The translations under genes were made by a program, and so were the position numbers. From JBAZOB01 sp041648895 (GTDB lineage: Bacteria > Patescibacteriota > JAHJAL01), in the NCBI GenBank assembly GCA_041648895.1, contig JBAZOB010000018.1, positions 1-22,112 on the forward strand: a stretch of 22,112 nt of DNA, written 5' to 3'. Positions 7,005 to 13,427 of the stretch are shown one piece after another. The notes under the pieces were generated by a model, which was given only the letters and a program-made list of their open reading frames with translations, was not told the origin of the DNA and made no database searches. The first letter of the stretch is position 1. Each line of letters opens with the position of its first letter.

Positions 7005-7626
7005 TTTTTACTCCTTTCTTCAGATTGTCCAATAAAGCAATATTGTTATCTTGTAAAACCGTAGCTTGTAAGAAATTATCAATCAAATTTTTTACTATGT
7101 GAATCTGTTCAAAGTTTGGTTCATTTTTATTAATATGCGCTCCATCATTTCCTAAATCTTTTACTCTTCTAAGCGCTTCGACTAGTTTATTGTTGATATG
7201 GCCATCTTTTTCAATCTTTTCGACAATTCCCATGATAGAAGTTTTATCATTAGGTTTCGCAACTCCATATAAAATTCCAACTTGATGAATAATTTTTCTA
7301 AATAGTGTCGCAGCACCATTGGGTGCCTCTACCGAAATACATCGCAGTGCTTCTTGATAATATTTATCAATTTCATTTGGTAAATCATTTAAAGCCTCAA
7401 GTGTCGCTAAAGGGAAAACAAATCTTTTGTATACATCATAGATTATATGCTTTCGACAAGTATCGCATATCAAAGGAATAGTCCCCTCACTTTTTTTCCC
7501 ACTAATTTTAAAACCACTCGATTGATTACACCAAGGACAGATCCCAGAAATGATATTGGTCCCCATGCAATTATCAGGATTGGCATAGCACTCACCATTA
7601 GTTATTTTGTATTCATTTCTATTCAT
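6985..7626 (-). CDS. DUF4145 (HEPN-like) protein with N-terminal zinc ribbon
   Basis: The N-terminus has two CxxC knuckles, C-P-W-C near 30-33 and C-D-T-C near 54-57, a likely zinc ribbon. The rest matches DUF4145: L-P-N-E-I-D-K-Y-Y-Q-E-A, then A-A-T-L-F-R-K-I-I-H and the hallmark V-K-D-L-G-N-D-G-A-H-I near residues 160-170. DUF4145 is a helical, HEPN-related domain often fused to or next to type I restriction subunits. The canonical HEPN RNase motif R-x(4-6)-H is not clearly present, because the arginine is nine residues before the histidine, so RNase activity should not be assumed. It starts four bases after the hsdM stop and overlaps the next gene by 20 bases, so it belongs to the same mRNA. 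Role inferred: accessory or regulatory part of the restriction module. Confidence 0.88.
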   Translation of the reverse strand: MNRNEYKITNGECYANPDNCMGTNIISGICPWCNQSSGFKISGKKSEGTIPLICDTCRKHIIYDVYKRFVFPLATLEALNDLPNEIDKYYQEALRCISVEAPNGAATLFRKIIHQVGILYGVAKPNDKTSIMGIVEKIEKDGHINNKLVEALRRVKDLGNDGAHINKNEPNFEQIHIVKNLIDNFLQATVLQDNNIALLDNLKKGVKSDSIEE

Positions 7627-7630
7627 AATA

Positions 7631-9118
7631 CTATAAGCTTTTATTAATTATCTTCTCAACTTCTCCCAAAACCCTTCCACTCTCCTCGTCCAACTTTTTT
7701 ATCTCCTTCAAAATCACCTTCGGATCCCGTAAAACCACCTCATCATTCCGATTCGGATTTTTGACTGATAGATCAAAAGTCTTCTGATCGATCTTGGAAA
7801 CATCAACACTCCAGGAATTAGGCGAATCAGCTTTGGTCTTAGACAATTTAACAAAATCTTCCAAATCCTTCTCATTCAGGGGATTGGTCTTGCCTAAATT
7901 TCGATCGAGATTCAACTGATAATACCAAACCTTCTTCGTCGGTTCCCCTTTCTGAAAAAACAACACCACTGTCTTCACTCCCGCGCCGGTAAAAGTCCCG
8001 CCGGGTAAATCAAGAACTGTGTGCAAATTGCAACTTTCCAACAAATACCGCCTAAGCGAAACAGAAGCATTATCAGTATTGGACAGAAAAGTGTTTTTAA
8101 TGACAATCCCAGCCTTGCCGCCGGCTTTTAAAATCTTGATGAAATGTTGTAAAAACAAAAAAGCGGTCTCGCTCGTCTTGATCGGGAAATTTTGTTGGAC
8201 TTCTTTTCTCTCTTTTCCGCCGAACGGGGGATTGGTGAGAATTGTGTCATAACGATCTTTGTCCTGAATATCATCAATGTTTTCTGTTAAAGTATTGGTG
8301 TGGATGATATTGGGTGCTTCGATGCCATGCAAAATCATGTTCATAATACCGATGATATAGGCCAGCGACTTTTTCTCTTTGCCATAAAAAGTTTTCTTCT
8401 GCAGAGTTTCCCAGTCTTTTGGAGACAGTTTTTCCCGATCCTGACTAAGATAGTTAAATGCTTCTACCAAGAATCCGGCCGAACCAACCGCGCCATCATA
8501 GATTTTGTTGCCAATCTTGGGGTCAACGATTTTTACAATCGTTTTAATCAACGGGCGGGGAGTGTAGTATTCGCCGCCATTTCGTCCGGCGTTTCCCATA
8601 TTTTTAATCTTACTTTCGTAGAGATGCGATAATTCATGCTTTTCCTTGGTAGAACGGAAACGCAGGCCATCGACGATATTCAAAATTTCCCGCAGATTGT
8701 ACCCGCTTTGAATTTTATTTTTCAATTCACTAAATATCTCACCAATCTTGTATTCAATCGTATCCGGACTCTCGGCTTTGGCTTTAAATTTTTTCAGATA
8801 TTGAAAAAGTCCGGGTTTTTTATCACTGCTTCGATTGACAAAATCAATCAAATCATCACCCGTCATAGCTTGATTGTGGTCAAGTTTTCCATCTTTGGTT
8901 TTGGGCGCCGCCCATTTTTCCCAGCGAAATTCCGGATCGATAATAAATTGATAGTCTTGTCCTGACAATACCGCTGCCTTTTGCCTTTCCACTTCCAAAT
9001 CATCGAGGTATTTGAGAAACAAAATCCAAGAAGTTTGCTCGACATAATCCAATTCACTGCCACAGCCGGCATCTTTCCAGAGAACATCATCAATATTTTT
9101 AAACGCTTGTTCAAACAT
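7631..9118 (-). CDS. hsdM: Type I restriction-modification DNA methyltransferase subunit
   Basis: This is the N6-adenine methyltransferase subunit that works with HsdS, using S-adenosylmethionine. An N-terminal helical HsdM_N region (about 1-150) is followed by G-E-Y-Y-T-P-R-P-L at 182-190. The SAM-binding motif I follows (Y-D-G-A-V-G-S-A-G-F-L, 207-217), then the catalytic N-P-P-F at 296-299 and the usual G-G-K-A-G-I-V and L-D-L-P-G-G-T-F segments. At 495 aa it is full length. It starts 23 nt downstream of the radC stop with no obvious Shine-Dalgarno or private promoter, so it is probably cotranscribed with radC. It is followed after four bases by the DUF4145 gene. All catalytic motifs are intact. 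Confidence 0.97.
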   Translation of the reverse strand: MFEQAFKNIDDVLWKDAGCGSELDYVEQTSWILFLKYLDDLEVERQKAAVLSGQDYQFIIDPEFRWEKWAAPKTKDGKLDHNQAMTGDDLIDFVNRSSDKKPGLFQYLKKFKAKAESPDTIEYKIGEIFSELKNKIQSGYNLREILNIVDGLRFRSTKEKHELSHLYESKIKNMGNAGRNGGEYYTPRPLIKTIVKIVDPKIGNKIYDGAVGSAGFLVEAFNYLSQDREKLSPKDWETLQKKTFYGKEKKSLAYIIGIMNMILHGIEAPNIIHTNTLTENIDDIQDKDRYDTILTNPPFGGKERKEVQQNFPIKTSETAFLFLQHFIKILKAGGKAGIVIKNTFLSNTDNASVSLRRYLLESCNLHTVLDLPGGTFTGAGVKTVVLFFQKGEPTKKVWYYQLNLDRNLGKTNPLNEKDLEDFVKLSKTKADSPNSWSVDVSKIDQKTFDLSVKNPNRNDEVVLRDPKVILKEIKKLDEESGRVLGEVEKIINKSL

Positions 9119-9142
9119 AAATTCTATTTATTAACTAATTAA

Positions 9143-9820
9143 CTACATTTTACCAAAAGCCAGCCCTTCTTTCTTCATACTCAGCCATTTATGACGGGTG
9201 ACGATAACATGATCAAGCAGTTCAATGCCCAGGATTTTCCCGGCTTCGATCAATCTTCGGGTGATTTCGATATCATCGGTCGACGGCTGTAATTCACCGG
9301 AAGGGTGATTGTGGGCGACCAATATGTGCGCGGCACTATGACTGATCGCCGGTTCAAACACCTCCCGCGGGTGGACCAAGCTGGCGGTAAGTGTGCCAAT
9401 GGAGACGGTATCACGCTTGATCTCCTGATGGCGATTGTCCAGATAGAAAACGACAAAATGTTCTTTCTTGTGTGGGCGAATATCACCACACCGATCCCAG
9501 ACATCCTGAGCGCTGAGAATCAATTGGGCCGGTTTATCTTTGAGTAATCTTTTACCCAGTTCAATGCAGGCCACTATTTCACAAGCTTTGGCCAACCCTA
9601 AATCTTTAATGTTGCGTAATTGCGCAACATTAGTTGCAATCAATGACTGCTTGGGATATTGTTTGAATATTTTTTTGGCCAGTTGCAGAACATTACAGTT
9701 TTTTCCGCCTGTGCGTAAAAGAATTGCTAAAAGTTCAGTATTGGAAAGTTTTCCCGGGCCGTATTTGGCCAGTTTTTCGCGGGGATGAGCAATTTTGTTG
9801 ATATCTTTTAGTTTGGGCAT
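9143..9820 (-). CDS. radC: RadC-family JAMM/MPN protein
   Basis: RadC proteins carry a JAB/MPN metal site. The historical DNA-repair role is disputed and the biochemical substrate is unknown. The N-terminal half (about 1-95) has the helix-hairpin-helix-like segment around I-K-D-L-G-L-A-K-A. The C-terminal half has the complete zinc motif H170-N-H172-P-S-G-E-L-Q-P-S180-T-D-D183, fitting HxHx7SxxD. At 225 aa it is the normal length. RadC genes are frequent on mobile and defence islands, and here the gene directly precedes hsdM by 23 nt on the same strand. It is therefore best read as the first gene of the restriction operon. No convincing promoter could be chosen upstream. A strong terminator isolates it from the gene before it. 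Confidence 0.93.
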   Translation of the reverse strand: MPKLKDINKIAHPREKLAKYGPGKLSNTELLAILLRTGGKNCNVLQLAKKIFKQYPKQSLIATNVAQLRNIKDLGLAKACEIVACIELGKRLLKDKPAQLILSAQDVWDRCGDIRPHKKEHFVVFYLDNRHQEIKRDTVSIGTLTASLVHPREVFEPAISHSAAHILVAHNHPSGELQPSTDDIEITRRLIEAGKILGIELLDHVIVTRHKWLSMKKEGLAFGKM

Positions 9821-9886
9821 TATTTTTTATTCAGAGTTTATTTTACCTTATTGGTCTTAAGAACTTATTAAGAAACCTATCCACCA

Positions 9887-9914
9887 AAAAAAATTGCCGG
9901 CCGGCAATTTTTTT
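9887..9914. terminator. bidirectional intrinsic terminator between the Tat-protein gene and radC
   Basis: A perfect 28-bp palindrome centred at 9900/9901 has a GC core of GCCGGCCGGC flanked by AATT and runs of A on the left and T on the right. On the minus strand it gives a GC-rich hairpin followed by eight Ts, 31 nt after the stop of the Tat-protein gene. It separates that gene from radC. Confidence 0.9.
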
Positions 9915-9944
9915 GGTACAAAAAATAATATATTTAATCCGTCG

Positions 9945-10667
9945 TTAATTTCCCGAGTCTTCAGGTAAGGAAAAATCCTGCTTATTAACACTGGGCGCCG
10001 ACAGGTAGTTGGTGAAGTCTTTGATAACTTGCTGGCAAACCATTTCCATGTCTTTTGTTTTGACGTTGGCCAGATATTTATTGATATCCTCTAACAAATT
10101 CGGGCGCTTTTGGAGAATGATTTCCGACCAAGTTTGAGTATAAGTCGGTCCCATTTGCTTGACTCGATAGGAAAGAGCGTGGAGATCGTGAATTTCATAT
10201 TCGAGATCATAATCGGGGCAAGTTGATTCAAAGAGAGCAATTTCAGCCATCTGTTCCGGGCCGGACAAACGATAAATTTGAGTCAATCGCTCCTGGTAGG
10301 GCCGGATAAAGTTAATATCGGCGCCAGGGTATAGATAAGGCTTTTTTGAACCAATTTTCTGGTATAATTTTCTAGTTTCTTCTTCTAATTTAGATTTGAC
10401 CTTATAATCAGGGAAGTTTTCGATTGAAGTCAGCCGGCAAATTATTTCATTGCGCTCTTGCGGATTAGAGGCTTGTTGGAGATCAGTTTTGACTTTGTCT
10501 ACCCAATCCAGACACTTTTGTTCCGACCACTCTTGATCCCTTTCGGCCCAATCTAGGACTTTGTATAATCCCCCACCCGCCGCGGCGGTGGCAACAAGGC
10601 CGGCACCTAATTTTAAGAAATCACGGCGGGAAAGATGGGATGGATGGGACGACATTTTATCGGGCAT
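9945..10667 (-). CDS. orphan protein with a Tat signal sequence
   Basis: A twin-arginine export signal is clear: S-R-R-D-F-L-K followed by a hydrophobic stretch L-G-A-G-L-V-A-T-A-A-A-G-G-G. There is no lipobox cysteine. The mature part is helical and charged, and I recognise no enzyme family. I chose the ATG at 10667, 8 codons before the twin arginines, because a TACAAT box lies 16-21 nt upstream of it. ATGs at 10655 and 10712 or a TTG at 10721 are alternatives. The gene stands alone: a perfect terminator lies downstream, and the plus-strand promoters upstream point away. The Tat motif implies export in a folded state across the cytoplasmic membrane, or retention there by the hydrophobic segment. 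Confidence 0.85.
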   Translation of the reverse strand: MPDKMSSHPSHLSRRDFLKLGAGLVATAAAGGGLYKVLDWAERDQEWSEQKCLDWVDKVKTDLQQASNPQERNEIICRLTSIENFPDYKVKSKLEEETRKLYQKIGSKKPYLYPGADINFIRPYQERLTQIYRLSGPEQMAEIALFESTCPDYDLEYEIHDLHALSYRVKQMGPTYTQTWSEIILQKRPNLLEDINKYLANVKTKDMEMVCQQVIKDFTNYLSAPSVNKQDFSLPEDSGN

Positions 10668-10740
10668 AATATTTGGGTTAATTAATCTATTGTAGCCTTT
10701 ATGCCATATCATATTATTCAAGTCAAGCTGGGGGTTGGTT

Positions 10741-10770
10741 TTGACAAACTGAGATGAATTTATTTACAAT
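10741..10770 (+). promoter_or_regulatory. plus-strand promoter of candidate small RNA 1
   Basis: TTGACA (10741-10746), an 18-bp spacer and TACAAT (10765-10770) point into a stretch with no plus-strand gene. The downstream bases GAATTAATCA closely repeat those after the second promoter 98 bp further on. Confidence 0.6.
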
Positions 10771-10776
10771 AGAATT

Positions 10777-10831
10777 AATCACTACAAAAAGAACCTTGCT
10801 GGAGGAAAGTCTCTATCGGGGGTCTTTTTTT
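10777..10831 (+). ncRNA. candidate small RNA 1 (about 55 nt)
   Basis: The predicted transcript begins about seven bases after TACAAT and ends in seven Ts (10825-10831). AAAAAGA-(A)-CC at 10786-10795 can pair with GG-TCTTTTT at 10821-10829, giving an A/T-rich hairpin that would place the T-run at the terminator. The loop holds GGAGGAAAGTC. No start codon sits at a sensible distance after the GGAGG. The terminator is weaker than in the second unit, so confidence is limited. Confidence 0.4.
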
Positions 10832-10839
10832 ATACAGTC

Positions 10840-10868
10840 TTGACCAGTAACAGTTATTTTTATACAAT
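10840..10868 (+). promoter_or_regulatory. plus-strand promoter of candidate small RNA 2
   Basis: TTGACC (10840-10845), a 17-bp spacer and TACAAT (10863-10868) form a near-consensus promoter directed away from the Tat-protein gene and towards the 3' end of the NYN gene. No coding frame follows. Confidence 0.7.
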
Positions 10869-10874
10869 GAAATT

Positions 10875-10934
10875 AATCATGAGAGAGAAACGAGCTTGTA
10901 ACTGCGTGTTACAATGTGACGTCTCTCATTTTTT
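10875..10934 (+). ncRNA. candidate small RNA 2 with terminal hairpin (about 60 nt)
   Basis: Almost the whole predicted transcript folds on itself. ATGAGAGA (10879-10886) pairs with TCTCTCAT (10922-10929), and an inner stem TTGTAAC (10896-10902) pairs with GTTACAA (10908-10914) around the loop TGCGT. Six Ts (10929-10934) follow directly, as in an intrinsic terminator. The hairpin is in the plus-strand direction only, since the minus strand lacks a T-run. Its 3' end overlaps the stop codon of the convergent NYN gene by nine bases, so it could also act as an antisense or 3'-end element. Promoter, structure and terminator are all present, but expression is unproven. Confidence 0.55.
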
Positions 10935-11486
10935 GTGCTTTAATTTTTCTTTTTCATACTCGAGGAAGGTTTTATATTTTTGAAAACCTCGTAATAAAGA
11001 TGATTGAGCGTGAATATTGGGAATGATAATTCGGAGAAGTTTTTTCTTGCCAATCAGAAATTCATACAAACAGCGAAAATCACCATCGCCGGAAACAATC
11101 ACGGCCTGATGATAATGGTTAAATTCGATGGCGGCGGCGTGCAGGACTAATTCCGCATCAATATTACCCTTGGGTTTACCGAGAGCGTCTTTGGTGGTGG
11201 GTTTATAGATTAGTTGATAACCAATTTTTTTGAGTTCATCATATAGTTTTTGGTTATCTTCAATATAGCCAATAAAGAGGAATGCTTTGGACACACGGAA
11301 TTTGTCCCGGAGGTAGATGAAAAATTTTTGGAAATCCAGCTTCCAGCCGGAATAGATTTGGCGTTTATTTTTGTTGTACAGGTTTTTACTGGTGCCGAGG
11401 TTTAGGTTTTGGCTATCGATGAAAGCATAGATCTTGGGTCTTTTGGCTTTTGATTTTGATGGGGAACGTTGACTGATTTTTTTCAT
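10926..11486 (-). CDS. NYN-domain (LabA/DUF88-like) putative RNase
   Basis: NYN domains are PIN-like metal-dependent nucleases, mostly thought to act on RNA. The acidic active-site set is visible: D24 with N27 in F-I-D-S-Q-N, D110 in G-N-I-D-A-E, and D134/D136 in V-S-G-D-G-D-F. An N-terminal basic tail (K-K-I-S-Q-R-S-P-S-K-S-K-A-K-R) may bind nucleic acid. At 186 aa it is a single-domain protein. A TATAAT at 11519-11524 on the minus strand, 32 nt before the ATG, could give it its own mRNA, although typA lies only 43 nt upstream on the same strand. Its stop codon lies inside the hairpin of the convergent small-RNA candidate. Target unknown. Confidence 0.9.
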   Translation of the reverse strand: MKKISQRSPSKSKAKRPKIYAFIDSQNLNLGTSKNLYNKNKRQIYSGWKLDFQKFFIYLRDKFRVSKAFLFIGYIEDNQKLYDELKKIGYQLIYKPTTKDALGKPKGNIDAELVLHAAAIEFNHYHQAVIVSGDGDFRCLYEFLIGKKKLLRIIIPNIHAQSSLLRGFQKYKTFLEYEKEKLKHKK

Positions 11487-11529
11487 TAATGATTTATATT
11501 TAATTTTTCTCTTGTTATATTATACCTTT

Positions 11530-13323
11530 TTAATTTTTATTCTTCTTACGGTATTCGCGGATGCGGTCGATTTCGGCAAGTTGTTGCTTGCGCAGGCGAA
11601 CATTTTTGGGCGTCACTTCCAGGTATTCGTCTTCGTTCATAATTTCCAGCCCGCGTTCGATGTTGATGGGAACAGGGGGAATGAGATGGATGGCTTCGTC
11701 GCTGCCCGCCGCGCGGATATTGGTTAATTGCTTGTTTTTGATGGGGTTGACGGCCATGTCGATGCCTTTGCTGATGTTCCCAATAATCATGCCTTCGTAG
11801 ACTTCCGTGTTGGCATTGATATAAAGTTGGCCGCGATCCTGCAGGTTCCAGAGGGAAAAAGCCAGGGCTTTGCCGGTGATCATGGAAACCATGGCGCCCA
11901 CCGGGCGGCGCGTGATGGGGCCGACGTGCGGCTCAAAGCCAATGAAGCGGCTGGCCAAAATGCCTTCACCGCGGGTATCAATCACAAAATCGCCGCGATA
12001 GCCCAGCAGGCCGCGGGTGGGAATGGTGAAAATCATCCGGGTGACATGGCCCTCGTTTTTCATTTCTACCATGGTGCCTTTGCGTTGGGATAATTTTTCA
12101 ATTACCACGCCCGACGATTCGGCCGGTACGTCGATAATCAATTCTTCAAATGGCTCCAGTTTTTGTCCGTTGACTTCTTTGATAATTACTTGCGGTTGGG
12201 AAACCTGGACTTCGTAGCCTTCGCGGCGCATATTTTCCAGGAGAATAGCGATATGTAGTTCGCCGCGACCATAGACTTTGTAGACGGTCGAAGAAGAAAA
12301 ATCAATCTTTAAGCCGACGTTGATTTCCAATTCTTTCTCCAATCTCTCTTTTAGCTGTCGATTGGTTACCCACCGACCTTCCCGCCCGGCAAAAGGTGAA
12401 TCATTGACCAAAAAATCCAGACAAATAGTCGGCTCGTCAATGTGGATGGCCGGCAAAGCGGCTTGATCGGGGGTGGCGCAAATGGTGTCACCAATGTAGA
12501 TATCGGGCAAACCGGCAATGAGGACAATATCCCCGGCGGGAGCGGAGTCGGCCACTTGTTGTTGGGTGCCACGATAGGTGAAAAGTTTGGTGATTTTGCC
12601 ACTGCTGGTAGTGCCATCGGTTTTTTTGACCTGGACGGTTTGGCCGGTTTTGATCTGGCCTTCGTAGATCCGGGCCACGGCCAGACGGCCGAGAAAATTG
12701 TCATAACCAAGATTAAACGGTTGGGCCAAAAGCGGTTTATCCAGGCTGGCACTGACGGGTGGCACTTTGGTCAAAATTAGATCAAGCAAAGGAGTTAGAT
12801 CATGACTTTCATCGCGGAGATGGTTTTTGGCAATACCATCGCGACCAACAGCATATACCACTGGAAAATCAAGTTGTTCATCGTTGGCACCCAGATCGTA
12901 AAACAAATCAAAAACCATTTCGTGGACAACATCGGGCCGAGCGGCCGGTTTATCAATTTTATTGATGACAACGATCGGTTTCAAACCTAATTCCAAGGAT
13001 TTCTTCAATACAAATTTGGTCTGGGGCATGGGGCCTTCCTGGGCGTCCACCACTAATATCACGGAATCAATCGAGCGCAGTACCCGTTCTACCTCACTAC
13101 CGAAATCGGCGTGACCGGGGGTGTCAACGATATTGATTTTGGTATCTTGATAGAAGACGGAGGTGTTTTTGGAATAGATGGTAATCCCCCGCTCCTGTTC
13201 CAAGGCGTTGGTGTCCATAGTCTCCCCTTCTTCAGACATGCCGGTCTGGCGCATGATGGCGTCGGTCAAAGTGGTTTTGCCATGGTCAACGTGAGCGATG
13301 ATGGCGATATTGCGGATTTCCAT
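11530..13323 (-). CDS. typA: Ribosome-associated translational GTPase TypA/BipA
   Basis: TypA/BipA is an EF-G-like GTPase that binds ribosomes and helps 50S assembly and stress adaptation. G1 is A-H-V-D-H-G-K-T-T at 10-18, the switch I R-G-I-T-I at 45-49, G3 D-T-P-G-H at 67-71 and G4 N-K-I-D at 121-124. Domains II, III and V and the BipA C-terminal domain follow, including the R-G-L-L-G-Y-R-G-D-F segment and the R-K-K-K-like basic end. The length of 597 aa is standard. It has clearly higher GC than the restriction island, consistent with a core chromosomal gene. A TTGATT-18-GATAAA pair in the 104-nt gap before it is a possible weak promoter. No terminator hairpin follows. Confidence 0.97.
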   Translation of the reverse strand: MEIRNIAIIAHVDHGKTTLTDAIMRQTGMSEEGETMDTNALEQERGITIYSKNTSVFYQDTKINIVDTPGHADFGSEVERVLRSIDSVILVVDAQEGPMPQTKFVLKKSLELGLKPIVVINKIDKPAARPDVVHEMVFDLFYDLGANDEQLDFPVVYAVGRDGIAKNHLRDESHDLTPLLDLILTKVPPVSASLDKPLLAQPFNLGYDNFLGRLAVARIYEGQIKTGQTVQVKKTDGTTSSGKITKLFTYRGTQQQVADSAPAGDIVLIAGLPDIYIGDTICATPDQAALPAIHIDEPTICLDFLVNDSPFAGREGRWVTNRQLKERLEKELEINVGLKIDFSSSTVYKVYGRGELHIAILLENMRREGYEVQVSQPQVIIKEVNGQKLEPFEELIIDVPAESSGVVIEKLSQRKGTMVEMKNEGHVTRMIFTIPTRGLLGYRGDFVIDTRGEGILASRFIGFEPHVGPITRRPVGAMVSMITGKALAFSLWNLQDRGQLYINANTEVYEGMIIGNISKGIDMAVNPIKNKQLTNIRAAGSDEAIHLIPPVPINIERGLEIMNEDEYLEVTPKNVRLRKQQLAEIDRIREYRKKNKN

Positions 13324-13427
13324 AAAAAAAGAAAAAACTGCTTAATTTATCATTAAACAGATAAAAAATAATCAATTACGTTATTTAGTTATAGCTTATT
13401 TATAGGAGAAAGTAAATTATTAGTTAA

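Noticed and set aside
7100..7200. DUF4145 protein as an active HEPN RNase
   Set aside because: The arginine and histidine of V-K-D-L-G-N-D-G-A-H are too far apart for the R-x(4-6)-H motif, so catalytic activity is not claimed.
7447..7647. Plus-strand 66-aa frame opposite the DUF4145 start
   Set aside because: It lies wholly inside well-supported minus-strand genes and has no recognisable protein features.
10796..10812. GGAGGAAAGTC resembling the conserved region I of RNase P RNA
   Set aside because: Only about 11 bases match, and a T-run ends the segment 20 bases later. The rest of RNase P RNA, including the conserved 3' regions, is absent.
11561..12780. Long plus-strand open frames antisense to typA
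   Set aside because: They are frame shadows of a highly conserved GC-richer gene, have no promoter or ribosome site and give low-complexity proteins.
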